NCBI GenBank assembly: GCA_017527065.1
Contig: JAFXQO010000028.1
Coordinates: 1-64,000, forward strand
Direction of reading: 5' to 3'
Length of the DNA: 64,000 nucleotides
Origin: Clostridia bacterium
Lineage (GTDB): Bacteria > Bacillota > Clostridia > Christensenellales > Aristaeellaceae
Notes under the pieces: model-generated
Told to the model about the DNA's origin: nothing
Databases searched by the model: none
Seen by the model: only the letters and a program-made list of their open reading frames with translations
Part shown: positions 26,949 to 34,863 of the stretch, one piece after another
Position numbering within the stretch: position 1 is the first letter of the stretch
Layout: the number at the start of each line of letters is the position of its first letter
Position numbers and translations under genes: made by a program

Positions 26949-27983
26949 TCAGATCGCGCCCAGCGTGCGCAGCATGAGCTGCGCGTAGGCGCGGGATAAG
27001 AAGTCGTTGGGGTGGTTCACGTTGTTGCCGCTCATATCGCGGAACGCCTTGCGCCTGAGCATCTCTTGGTGAAAGCTGGTCATATCGGCCACGCAGACGC
27101 CCGGGCGCTCCAGCGCCAGCATGGGCGCGAGATAGTCCGCCTGGCAGCCCAGGAAGCCCTCCACCTCGGCGTTGGCCAGCGTGGTGGCGACGAGCGCGAA
27201 CTCGCACGCCGGGTTCTCCGCGCGCACCGCGTCCATGATGGCGCGCAGGTTGCCGATAAACGCCTCCGGCGGCACGCGGCCTGAGCCGTCGTTCATGCCG
27301 AAGCCGACCACGCACAGGTCGGGACGCAGCGCCGCGGCGTTTTCGCGCGCGGTGTCGCGTCCCCAGGCGCTGGTCTTGCCGCCCACGGACGTATTGAGGA
27401 GGCGGATGCCCGCCGTGCCGTAAGAATCGGCCAGTCCCTCGGCCGTCAGCTCGTACCAGGGCTTCTGATAGGGCGCCGCGCCGTTCGCGCCGCTGGCGTT
27501 CGCGCCGGTGCAGATGCTGTCGCCGAATATCAAAAGATTCATGGGCGCGCCGGAGGCGAGGGCCGCCGCCGAACGGGGCAGGAGATGCGTCTTGTTTTCG
27601 GGCACGGGCCCGTCCCACGCGCCCCGGTGCCGGTAGCTCACGGCGATCTCCCGCTCGTGGAAACTGGCGCCCTCGCAGAAGCGGATAAAGCCGCCTCCCG
27701 TGCGCCGGAAGCACCGGCCGTCGTCCCGGGACGGGTAGTAGTCGTCATAATCCATCGCCGGAATGGCGGAGCCCGGCGGGAGAACGAGCCGTCCGTCCGC
27801 CAGCGTCCAGTCGCGGCCGGGCTCATACGCCGTCTCCAGTGACGCGCTGCGCACGGAGGTGATCTCCTCTGCGGGGTACAGGAGCGTCATCGGCTCCACC
27901 CCGCCGTCCGCGCCGCGCACGGGCAGCAGCGATTCGTTCAGCATTTCATTTCCCGCCCAGAAGGGCGACAGCAGCGGATCCAT
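26949..27983 (-). CDS. SGNH/GDSL-type hydrolase
   Basis: A 344-residue putative esterase or carbohydrate deacetylase. An N-terminal ~145-residue beta-rich region precedes the catalytic block MNLLIFGDSICTGANASG (Ser near residue 155), with NTSVGGKTSAWG, VGFGMNDGSG and the C-terminal His in VNHPNDFLSRAYAQ. The two-part architecture resembles the SGNH protein at 18.3 kb. No signal peptide. GAGGAGGCC precedes ATG 27983. It opens the operon with the coiled-coil and glycosyltransferase genes. Confidence 0.83.
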   Translation of the reverse strand: MDPLLSPFWAGNEMLNESLLPVRGADGGVEPMTLLYPAEEITSVRSASLETAYEPGRDWTLADGRLVLPPGSAIPAMDYDDYYPSRDDGRCFRRTGGGFIRFCEGASFHEREIAVSYRHRGAWDGPVPENKTHLLPRSAAALASGAPMNLLIFGDSICTGANASGANGAAPYQKPWYELTAEGLADSYGTAGIRLLNTSVGGKTSAWGRDTARENAAALRPDLCVVGFGMNDGSGRVPPEAFIGNLRAIMDAVRAENPACEFALVATTLANAEVEGFLGCQADYLAPMLALERPGVCVADMTSFHQEMLRRKAFRDMSGNNVNHPNDFLSRAYAQLMLRTLGAI

Positions 27984-28091
27984 TTCAAGGCCTCCTCGCA
28001 GCGCGATTTTTTATCCAGTATGCGCGACGGCATGGGAGGAAGGGCTGTCAGGCGCGGGCTGAATCCTTCCTGATGGAATGAACAGCGAAGC

Positions 28092-28500
28092 GCAATGAGT
28101 CAGCGGCGTATGCTGCACAAACCCCTTCCCCCCGCCCCCTTCCCCGCTCTTCGCGGGGACGGGGAAAGAATAGATATGGGGCTTCGCCCCATGCTGAGCA
28201 GGGCTTTGCCCTGCACCCACTGGGGCCTCCCGGCCCCAGACCCCAGGGTCAAGGCGAACGCATTGCGCTTTAACGAATCGGGTGCAGGGCGGAGCCCTGC
28301 TCAGTGTGGGCGAAGCCCACAACAAACTTTTCCCCGTCCCCGCGTAGAGCGGGGCGAATGAGCCGCGCGCCTGTGGCGCAATCAGCGGCGAACGAGCCCA
28401 ATGAGCAAGGAAGAATGACGCCGAAGGCGGCAGGCGACCATTGCGAATTGAGGAGAAGGGGTGCAGGGGAAGGGGTGTGCACGGCATATGCCGTTGACTC
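28092..28500. repeat. Long nested palindromic repeat element, about 410 bp
   Basis: The 600-bp gap between the SGNH and fucosidase genes holds at least three nested pairs of inverted repeats. The outer pair joins 28092-28131 with 28467-28500 (ATGAGTCAGCGGCGTATGC-like arms). The middle pair joins about 28142-28168 with 28328-28354, nearly perfect. The inner pair joins about 28193-28218 with 28280-28305. Short local hairpins such as GGGGCTTCGCCCC occur within. ORFs here are not supported by ribosome sites or composition. It looks like a non-autonomous intergenic repeat. Confidence 0.75.
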
Positions 28501-28583
28501 GTTACAATTTCGCAGCGCGTTTCTTCCACAAACGCAGCTTTGCGCTCTCATTTTTCAAATGAGACAGCCTTGCTATCCTTCCC

Positions 28584-29939
28584 CTACTTCTCCATCCGGA
28601 ACACCGGCGCGAGGGGATTGCTCCCCCTGAGGATCTCCGGCAGCCGGATGCGAAGGCCGCCCTCCGCGCGCTCGAAGCGAAGGGGCGCTTCGGCGTCAAT
28701 CAGCGTGAGCCGGCTCACCTCGCCCGGCCAGGGAATGAAGAGCGTCTCCCGCAGCGGCTCGCCCTCGGGCAGGCGCACCAGGGCGTAGTGGACGTCGCCC
28801 TTTTTCGTGAAGGCCACGGGGCCGGATTCGTTCGGCTCGGCCAGGCGCGTGCCGTAGATGGCCTCGCCGTTGGCGCGCAGCCACGCGCCCAGCCCGTCCA
28901 CCGCGCGCACGGCGGGCGCGGGCAGGCGGCCGTCCGGCTGCGGCGCGACGTTCAGCGCCAGGTTGCCGCCCCGGCAGACCACGTCGATGAGCAGGTGGAC
29001 GAGCTCCCGCGGCGTCTTGTACCGCTCGTCGAAGCGGTAGCTGAACGCGGTGCCCACGGTGATGCAGCTCTCCCACGGCACGCGGATCGGCCCGGTGGGC
29101 ACGCTCTGCTCGGGCGTGATGTAGTTCTCGTTCTCGCCGCCGATGGTGCGGTCCGCGCTGAGCAGCCAGGGCTGAACCTTCCGGGCGCGGGCCATCAGCT
29201 CACTCAGGCGGATATCCTGCCCGTTCTGCGGGCCGACCTGGCCGCCGTCCAGCCACAGGATGTCGATGCGGCCGTAGTCCTCGACCAGCTCCATCAGCTG
29301 GTTGTGGGTGAATTCGACGAACCTGTTCCACAGCTCGGGATGCTCCTGGGGCCTGTAGGTGGGATTGCGCCACGCGCCCACGGGCCGGTCCATGCCCTCG
29401 GCCCAGTACCAGGGGCAGTGCCAGTCCGGCTTGGAGAAATACGCCGCGATGCCCAGACCCCGGGCGCGGAAGGCGTCGAAGACGTCCTTCGCGATGTTGG
29501 CGTGCCTGTGGGTGTGGAAGGGGCAGTCCGGCGAGGTGACCTTGTAGTCGGTGTATTTGGTGTCGAACAGGCAGAAGCCGTCGTGATGCTTGGTGGTGAA
29601 GATGAGGTATTTGAAGCCGTTGCGGGCGGCCACGTCAGCCCAGACCTCCGGCTGGAGGCGGATGGGGTTGAAGCTCTTATTGAGGTTCACATACTGGCTT
29701 CGGAACACGGCGGGATCCTGCTCCCAGTCCACGCCCCCGCGGGACCACGCGGCGTCCTCGTCGGACAGCGGCCAGGACTCGCACAGCCCCAGCTCCGAGT
29801 AGATACCGAAGTGCATCATGAAGGCCAGCTTCTGATCCTGGAACCACTCGAGGCGCTGCTGAATGACAGGATCCGCGGGCCTGACGTATTGATCCTCCTG
29901 GCTGCAGCCGTGCATGCCGTTGATGATGTTGTCTGCCAT
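28584..29939 (-). CDS. Alpha-L-fucosidase, GH29
   Basis: A 451-residue glycosidase that hydrolyses terminal alpha-linked L-fucose with retention. The TIM-barrel landmarks are LAFMMHFGIYSELG, KYLIFTTKHHDGFCLFDTKY, and the nucleophile aspartate in RIDILWLDGGQVG. A C-terminal beta domain ends the protein. I chose ATG 29939 (GGGGGAT upstream); the longer in-frame start lies within the promoter. No signal peptide, so it is likely cytosolic. It is separated from the lipase-like gene upstream by its own promoter. Confidence 0.9.
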   Translation of the reverse strand: MADNIINGMHGCSQEDQYVRPADPVIQQRLEWFQDQKLAFMMHFGIYSELGLCESWPLSDEDAAWSRGGVDWEQDPAVFRSQYVNLNKSFNPIRLQPEVWADVAARNGFKYLIFTTKHHDGFCLFDTKYTDYKVTSPDCPFHTHRHANIAKDVFDAFRARGLGIAAYFSKPDWHCPWYWAEGMDRPVGAWRNPTYRPQEHPELWNRFVEFTHNQLMELVEDYGRIDILWLDGGQVGPQNGQDIRLSELMARARKVQPWLLSADRTIGGENENYITPEQSVPTGPIRVPWESCITVGTAFSYRFDERYKTPRELVHLLIDVVCRGGNLALNVAPQPDGRLPAPAVRAVDGLGAWLRANGEAIYGTRLAEPNESGPVAFTKKGDVHYALVRLPEGEPLRETLFIPWPGEVSRLTLIDAEAPLRFERAEGGLRIRLPEILRGSNPLAPVFRMEK

Positions 29940-29975
29940 GGCGGTGTGTATCCCCCTTGTGCGTGTTGCGGTTTT

Positions 29976-30004
29976 ATGATACCAGAGCGCGCGGCGTTTT
30001 GCAA
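29976..30004 (-). promoter_or_regulatory. Promoter for the GH29 fucosidase gene
   Basis: On the minus strand TTGCAA (30004-29999), 17-bp spacer, TATCAT (29981-29976), 37 bp ahead of the start codon. Confidence 0.75.
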
Positions 30005-30009
30005 GCCCG

Positions 30010-31116
30010 TCACGCACTGTCCTTCGGGAAAATGCGGGCGGCCAGGCGGTCGTAGCTTTCGCCCAGCAGCGCGCGCATGGGCAGCTCCGCCGCGGTCAGC
30101 TTGGCGGCGCGGCTGGTTTTGAGAAGGCCCGTGAAGATGGCGCGGAGGCCGGCGGGCCCGGCCCGGAGGATGTCCGCCAGGGTGACCGCGCCGCTGGCCG
30201 CGAGCGCGTCGAACAGGTCGTTGACGAACACCGCGCGCCGCTCCTGCGGGATGCCGTCGATCCACTGACGCAGCACCTCGTCGATCCAGAGGCTGGCCGG
30301 ATCGTGCGAGGCGGCCAGCGCCAGGCGGCCGTGATCCACGCCCCAGCTGCCCAGGCTGTGCTGCAGCAGGCTGAAGCCGGATGACCTGATCACGCGCTCC
30401 TGGGCGGCGGCGGGCTCGAACAGCCGGCCCACCACGCTGAACACCGGCGTGACCGCAAGCGTCCGCGCCGCGGCGCGCGCCATGCGGGCGCTGTCCGCCA
30501 GTTCGGGGCACAGGCCGGGGCTGTCCAGGAGATACACCCGCTCGACGCGGGCCCACGATTCATCGTCCAGCCCGCAGGCGGCGTACAGCGCCAGGTTGCC
30601 GCCCTTGGAGTGGCCGCCCAGGCGGCAGCGCTTCGATTCCGCCACATGCCGCGCGGCGTATTGAAGCGCCGTCTCCTGCGCCTCGGTGGCGGTGAAGCTG
30701 ATCATGAAGTCCTCCCGCCAGCCGGCGAGGGTCATGTCGGTGCCGCGAAAGGCCAGGAAGGTGAAATCACCCGAGCGGAACGAGACCGCCGCGAACTGCA
30801 GGGGCGGATCGACGCGGGACACGTCCACATAATCGGACAGCGCAAGCTCGCCGAAGCGCTTCGAGGCGGCCGCCTCCCGCAGGAAGGCGGCGTAATCCAG
30901 ATCATGGGGCGCGAAGGCCGTGAACGCGCAGGCCCCCCGCTCGATCAGCGGCAGGCCCTCCCGCAGCGCCGTCTCGCCCGGGCAGGGCGGGGCGAACAGC
31001 GGCGACAGGTCGAAATAGACGATCGCGCAGAGCACCAGCGCGTCGACGTCGCCGAAGGGCACGGCGTCGAAGCCGTAATCGCCCATCCAGCCGATGTAAT
31101 CCCTGAGACTGTCCAT
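30010..31116 (-). CDS. Lipase-like alpha/beta hydrolase, Mbeg1/DUF2974 family
   Basis: A 368-residue protein matching the Firmicute Mbeg1-like family. The nucleophile elbow is GGHSKGGNLALYAACG near residue 160, and TFLAFRGTDMTLAGWREDF resembles the strand before the lid in class-3 lipases. No signal peptide or membrane helix is seen. Substrate is unknown. It follows the divIC terminator, with GGGAGGCGG as ribosome site. Confidence 0.8.
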   Translation of the reverse strand: MDSLRDYIGWMGDYGFDAVPFGDVDALVLCAIVYFDLSPLFAPPCPGETALREGLPLIERGACAFTAFAPHDLDYAAFLREAAASKRFGELALSDYVDVSRVDPPLQFAAVSFRSGDFTFLAFRGTDMTLAGWREDFMISFTATEAQETALQYAARHVAESKRCRLGGHSKGGNLALYAACGLDDESWARVERVYLLDSPGLCPELADSARMARAAARTLAVTPVFSVVGRLFEPAAAQERVIRSSGFSLLQHSLGSWGVDHGRLALAASHDPASLWIDEVLRQWIDGIPQERRAVFVNDLFDALAASGAVTLADILRAGPAGLRAIFTGLLKTSRAAKLTAAELPMRALLGESYDRLAARIFPKDSA

Positions 31117-31143
31117 GTCCGCCTCCCGCCTGGATAAACAAAA

Positions 31144-31166
31144 CGCCCCTCTCCGGATGAGGGGCG
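31144..31166 (-). terminator. Intrinsic terminator of the yabP-yabQ-divIC operon
   Basis: CGCCCCTC (31144-31151) pairs with GAGGGGCG (31159-31166), followed on the minus strand by GTTTTGTTT. Confidence 0.85.
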
Positions 31167-31179
31167 AAAGCGTCGTCTT

Positions 31180-31482
31180 TTACGGCCCGTCCGCGCCGAC
31201 GCCGCTGGCCTGATACAGCGTCTCGTCCTCGTAGATCAGGCCGAGCTTGCCGCGCGCCTCGCGCTCAATGTATTCGTCGGTATAGGTGTAGTCGATCTTC
31301 TCCTCCAGGGCGGAAGAAGCCTGCTGCAGGGCGGTATACTCCGCGCTCAGGCTGGCGATGGTCTCCTCCTGGCGGCGGATGTAGCTCTGCTGCGCGGCGT
31401 ACAGCGCGATCAGCGCGCAGATAAGCCCCGCGAAGAAAAACGCCCAGAACCTCGGGCGAACCGTCTGAAAGTAATGGCTCAC
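31180..31482 (-). CDS. divIC: Septum formation initiator family protein (DivIC/FtsL-like)
   Basis: A 100-residue bitopic membrane protein of the divisome. A short N-terminus is followed by one membrane helix (about residues 13-30, WAFFFAGLICALIALYAA), a coiled coil (QSYIRRQEETIASLSAEYTA) and the family ending YIEREARGKLGLIYEDE. GTG 31482 is preceded by GGGAGG at 10 nt. Together with YabP and YabQ upstream it forms a unit common in endospore formers. Confidence 0.85.
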   Translation of the reverse strand: MSHYFQTVRPRFWAFFFAGLICALIALYAAQQSYIRRQEETIASLSAEYTALQQASSALEEKIDYTYTDEYIEREARGKLGLIYEDETLYQASGVGADGP

Positions 31483-31556
31483 GCGCTTTGCGCCTCCCAC
31501 TGCGTGAAATACAACGAAATAGATATATTCGACGGGATGACGCGCGAATCCTGCCG

Positions 31557-31925
31557 CTATTTCAATAATTTTTGACAGAACTTTTGCCGCCGCAGCGCCC
31601 GCGCGGCGCGGCGCAGCAGGGAAGCGGCGCGCCGGGCCAGGAACGAAAGCAGCCGCGAGAGCGTCGCGCCGTAGAGCAGGAACCCGCACAGCGCGCCCAT
31701 CAGCGCGTAGAGCCGCAGCTCTCCCTCCAGCGCCCGCAGGAGCGAGGCGCAGAGCACGACCGCCGCCGCCGCGCCGAAGAGCAGGTCCAGCGCCAGCGAA
31801 AGCGCGAACCCCGGCTGGAACAGGCGGCGCAGCAGCCGGAAGAAATCCCACGTGAGGCCGAGGCGCAGCCCGCAGGCCAGCATGAGCAGGAAGGCGGCGC
31901 TCTGCCCGGTCGTGTAAAACAGCAC
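31557..31925 (-). CDS. yabQ: Spore cortex biosynthesis protein YabQ
   Basis: A 122-residue membrane protein with about four hydrophobic segments. The N-terminus (TGQSAAFLLMLACGLRLGLT, then WDFFRLLRR) is characteristic of YabQ, which is needed for spore cortex formation in Bacillus. The start is GTG 31925, with GGTGAGG overlapping the yabP stop 6 bp upstream. The C-terminus is very arginine-rich. Confidence 0.85.
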   Translation of the reverse strand: MLFYTTGQSAAFLLMLACGLRLGLTWDFFRLLRRLFQPGFALSLALDLLFGAAAAVVLCASLLRALEGELRLYALMGALCGFLLYGATLSRLLSFLARRAASLLRRAARALRRQKFCQKLLK

Positions 31926-31931
31926 GGGGCC

Positions 31932-32216
31932 TCACCGGGTGAGACGGCTCAGCCAGGAGCCGCCCGCGCGGCGCGCGCTGTCGTATTCCAGCGCCGCGAT
32001 CTCGCCCTCCACGAGCAGCTGCCCCTCCTCCAGGCTCAGGTGGGACACGTGCAGCCCGCTGCCCAGCAGCGTCAGCGCGCCGCCCGTGGTGACGAGGGTC
32101 ACCATCTGCTCGTTGAAGCTGTCCACCGCCTGTACGCCGCGCACCACCGCCTTCTTCCGCTCGGTGAGCTCGAGGCTGTGCGGCATGAGGGCCGCGTTGT
32201 TCGTCTGTTCGCGCAT
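31932..32216 (-). CDS. yabP: Sporulation protein YabP
   Basis: A 94-residue YabP/YqfC-family protein. The family pattern is clear in NAALMPHSLELTERKKAVVR and VDSFNEQMVTLVTTGGALTL, ending in GEIAALEYD. In Bacillus the YabP-YabQ pair is expressed in the mother cell and supports cortex formation. ATG 32216 has AGGGAGG upstream. On the minus strand a CATAGACT at 32248-32241 resembles a sigma-E -10, but I do not call it. This gene is the best evidence that the organism forms spores. Confidence 0.88.
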   Translation of the reverse strand: MREQTNNAALMPHSLELTERKKAVVRGVQAVDSFNEQMVTLVTTGGALTLLGSGLHVSHLSLEEGQLLVEGEIAALEYDSARRAGGSWLSRLTR

Positions 32217-32304
32217 GTTCCGGCCTCCCTTCACAGGGAAAGTCTATGCGCCCGCGCGCGAAAACAGAAGCGACCCCGGCCGCGGCGCGGTCCGGCCGCC
32301 GGCC

Positions 32305-33045
32305 TTATCCCAGGTAGCTCGCGCTCACCCAGCCCTCGCCGCCGCGATAGGTGACATAGGCCCAGCCGCCGCTCACCCGGGTCACGGTCACGCTGACGCC
32401 GCCGAAGAGGCCGTCCTTGATCGCGCCGTCGATGGAGGCGCTGGCGCGCACGTTCAGCTTGCTGGCGATCACCCGGTAGGTGCTGCCGGGGGTGACGCTG
32501 GCGGCCGCCTGGCCGGAGGACGAAACGGGACTCAGGTACGCCAGGGCCACCCAGCCGCCCGCCGTGGGCGAGTAGCCCCAGTCGCCGTTCAGCTCCGTGA
32601 CGCGGATGATCGCGCCTTGCGGAAGGCTGCCGGTCACCCGGGCGGAGAGCCGGGGATAGACGCGCACGTTCAGCCGGCTGGCGTTGACGGCGTAGCTGCC
32701 CGTGGCCGCGCCGGTGGCGGCGGGAGCGAGGTATTTTTTGTCGACCCAGCCGTAATAGGTGGTGCTGCCGCGCTTGCAGGACACATACCACCAGCCGCTC
32801 TTATCGGAGATGTACGTGACCGTCGTGCCGCGGGGCAGAACGAACTGCACGTCGGAGCTCACGCTGGCGCCGCAGCGCAGGTTCAGCCCGCTGCAGTTGA
32901 CGATATAAGCCTTGCTGGAGGCGTAGGACGCCAGCGTGCTGGAGCTGGGCACCACGGCCAGCGCCGGCGCGGCCATGGCCGCGAGGCAGACCGCGGCCAG
33001 CGCGGCGCGGACAAACGCCCTGGCCCGCGCGGTAAAGCGATGCAT
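32305..33045 (-). CDS. Secreted protein with three bacterial SH3 (SH3b) domains
   Basis: A 246-residue exported protein. A signal peptide (AALAAVCLAAMAAPALA, cleavage near residue 30) is followed by three SH3b repeats, each starting with a LNxR motif: NCSGLNLRCGA, ASRLNVRVYP and ASKLNVRASA. SH3b domains bind cell-wall peptides or glycans. No catalytic domain is present. It is a paralogue of the next minus-strand gene upstream (33122-33853) and lies just upstream of yabP. AAGGAGGCGC precedes ATG 33045. Confidence 0.87.
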   Translation of the reverse strand: MHRFTARARAFVRAALAAVCLAAMAAPALAVVPSSSTLASYASSKAYIVNCSGLNLRCGASVSSDVQFVLPRGTTVTYISDKSGWWYVSCKRGSTTYYGWVDKKYLAPAATGAATGSYAVNASRLNVRVYPRLSARVTGSLPQGAIIRVTELNGDWGYSPTAGGWVALAYLSPVSSSGQAAASVTPGSTYRVIASKLNVRASASIDGAIKDGLFGGVSVTVTRVSGGWAYVTYRGGEGWVSASYLG

Positions 33046-33071
33046 TGAACGCGCCTCCTTCTGACGGAAAA

Positions 33072-33103
33072 GCGGGCTGTTCGCTTTTCACTGAACAGCC
33101 CGC
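33072..33103 (-). terminator. Terminator after the first SH3b gene
   Basis: An 11-bp perfect stem (33072-33082 with 33093-33103) followed on the minus strand by TTTTCC. It separates the two SH3b paralogues. Confidence 0.75.
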
Positions 33104-33121
33104 GTTTGCTTTGGATCGGGA

Positions 33122-33853
33122 TCAGCCGAGGTAGCTCAGGCTGACGAAGCCGGAACGTCCGCTGCCGTAAGTCACCCAGGCCCAGTTGCCGGTGGTATAG
33201 GTGATGGTCACGCTGGTGCCCTTGGAGATGAGGTCCGTGACCTTGCCGCTGGTGGACGCGCTCTCGCGCACGTTCAGCTTGCTGGCGGTCACGCGGTAGG
33301 TGCCGCCGGACTTGAAGTCGACCACCGAGGAGGGAGAGGCGGAAGTGGGGCTCAGGTACTTCAGCGCGACCCAGCCGCCCGCCGTGGAGGAATAGCCCCA
33401 GTCGCCGTTCAGCTCGCTGATGTTGATGACCGTGCCCTTATTGAGATAGCCCACGCGCTTGGCGTCCACCTTGGGATAATTGCGCACGTTCAGCTGGCTG
33501 GCGGTCACGACGTAATTGCCGGTGGTGGCTCCGGTCGCGGAAGGCGCGAGGTATTTCTTGTCGACCCAGCCGTAGCCGTACTTGCCGGCGCTGACATACC
33601 ACCAGCCGCTCTTGTCGTCGAGATAGGTGACGACGGTGCCCCGGGGCAGAACCTTCAGCACGTAGGAACCCATCTGCGGGTTCTGGCGCATGTTGAGGGC
33701 GCTGCAATTGACGATATAAGTCTGGGACGCGTAGGGGGCCAGCGTGCTGGAGTAGGGCACGACGGCCAGGGCGGGCGTCGCCGCGAGGCTCACCAGGACG
33801 ACGGCCAGCGTGACGCAGAACAGCGATTTCAACCATGCGGGAACGTGTTTCAT
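33122..33853 (-). CDS. Secreted protein with three SH3b domains (paralogue)
   Basis: A 243-residue exported protein with a signal peptide (LFCVTLAVVLVSLAATPALA, cleavage near residue 30) and three SH3b repeats marked by NCSALNMRQNP, ASQLNVRNYP and ASKLNVRESA. It aligns along its whole length with the 246-residue neighbour, so the pair arose by tandem duplication. Codon use here is somewhat less GC-extreme than in the neighbour. GGTGGAGGC precedes ATG 33853; longer in-frame starts lie across the promoter region. Confidence 0.87.
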   Translation of the reverse strand: MKHVPAWLKSLFCVTLAVVLVSLAATPALAVVPYSSTLAPYASQTYIVNCSALNMRQNPQMGSYVLKVLPRGTVVTYLDDKSGWWYVSAGKYGYGWVDKKYLAPSATGATTGNYVVTASQLNVRNYPKVDAKRVGYLNKGTVINISELNGDWGYSSTAGGWVALKYLSPTSASPSSVVDFKSGGTYRVTASKLNVRESASTSGKVTDLISKGTSVTITYTTGNWAWVTYGSGRSGFVSLSYLG

Positions 33854-33890
33854 ATTCTCTGCCTCCACCTTTGTATTATTTCTCATTGAT

Positions 33891-33919
33891 ATTATGCCAT
33901 TGCCCCCTGACAGCGTCAA
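33891..33919 (-). promoter_or_regulatory. Promoter for the SH3b gene at 33.1-33.9 kb
   Basis: On the minus strand TTGACG (33919-33914), 17-bp spacer, CATAAT (33896-33891), 38 bp ahead of the start codon. Confidence 0.75.
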
Positions 33920-33979
33920 GCGCGTCAGGCATTACAATTCTATTAAATTTATTAAAGAGTATGACACACTTGGCCGCCG

Positions 33980-34852
33980 TCAGTCCGCCATGTGCCGCAC
34001 CGGGGCGATCTCCTCAAAATCCCCGAACCGGTAGAAGGCGTGGGCGTTTTCATAGAGGAAGAGCCGCTTCTCCTCCGGGGTGAGCAGGCTCGTGCGCTCC
34101 AGGAAATCCCAGCTCTGGCGGTAGGTGATGGCCGTCATGGTGCGGGGGTAATCCGAGCCCCACATGAGCTTGTCCATGCCGCAGAGGTCCCGGGCCGCGC
34201 AGATGGCCTTCACCGCGGAGGGATAGGGGTAGTATTCCGCGTTGAAAAGCCAGGTGATGCCGCCGCTCTCCACGCGCACGTTGGGATGGCGCGCCAGCTT
34301 CACCACCTCCTGCCAGCCGTCCACGGTGATCATGGCGAAATGGCCGATGGCGACCCGCAGGTTCGGATACTGCTCGATCATCTCCCGCAGGGAGGCGGCC
34401 TGCTCGTCGCCGGGATAGAGATCGGTACTGATGAACTTGCCCTCGCGGTCAGCCTGGGCGAACACGGCTTCGTGATGGGTCAGGTCCCGGTCCTTCAGCC
34501 GCTCGGCCACCACCTTGATGCCGTCCATGCCCCGGGTGTCCACCTCGCCCTTCTCCTCGTACAGCGCGCACACGCGCAGCCGGTCGGGGTAGGTCCGCCT
34601 GGCGTAGCGGAGGTAGGCGTCCTGGTTGCCGTCCATGTATTCCTGCGTGACCACCGCGCCGTTCACCAGCGCGAAGTCCATGTTGGAAATCAGGCGGCGG
34701 GCGGTGTTCCGGTTGTCGGTCATGTAGGGCGGCAGCATCTGGCGCACTTCGCCTTTGAGCATGCTGCGGCCGTTTTCCAGCGGGTATACCGGCAGGCCGT
34801 CCACCAGGCCGGCCTGTTTCTTCCAGAGGTGCACATGGGCGTCGATGATCAT
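33980..34852 (-). CDS. Amidohydrolase_2-family metal hydrolase/decarboxylase
   Basis: A 290-residue TIM-barrel protein. The N-terminal metal motif is MIIDAHVHLW (HxH), further ligand candidates are in IGHFAMI, and the C-terminal aspartate is in MWGSDYPRTM near residue 240. Family members hydrolyse lactones (for example sugar lactones) or decarboxylate aromatic acids. As last gene of a four-gene operon after a zinc dehydrogenase, a sugar-lactone hydrolase role is plausible. TAGGAGGCC precedes ATG 34852. Confidence 0.8.
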   Translation of the reverse strand: MIIDAHVHLWKKQAGLVDGLPVYPLENGRSMLKGEVRQMLPPYMTDNRNTARRLISNMDFALVNGAVVTQEYMDGNQDAYLRYARRTYPDRLRVCALYEEKGEVDTRGMDGIKVVAERLKDRDLTHHEAVFAQADREGKFISTDLYPGDEQAASLREMIEQYPNLRVAIGHFAMITVDGWQEVVKLARHPNVRVESGGITWLFNAEYYPYPSAVKAICAARDLCGMDKLMWGSDYPRTMTAITYRQSWDFLERTSLLTPEEKRLFLYENAHAFYRFGDFEEIAPVRHMAD

Positions 34853-34863
34853 CGCTGGGCCTC

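Noticed and set aside
28092-28500. CRISPR array
   Set aside because: Repeats are inverted and nested rather than regularly spaced direct repeats, and no cas gene is in the window.
28011-28529. ORFs across the 28.1-28.5 kb palindrome
   Set aside because: Both strands are open because the repeat is GC-rich and palindromic. No ribosome site or family match.
31563-32354. Plus-strand ORF opposite yabQ and yabP
   Set aside because: Antisense shadow; the minus strand encodes two recognisable sporulation proteins with good ribosome sites.
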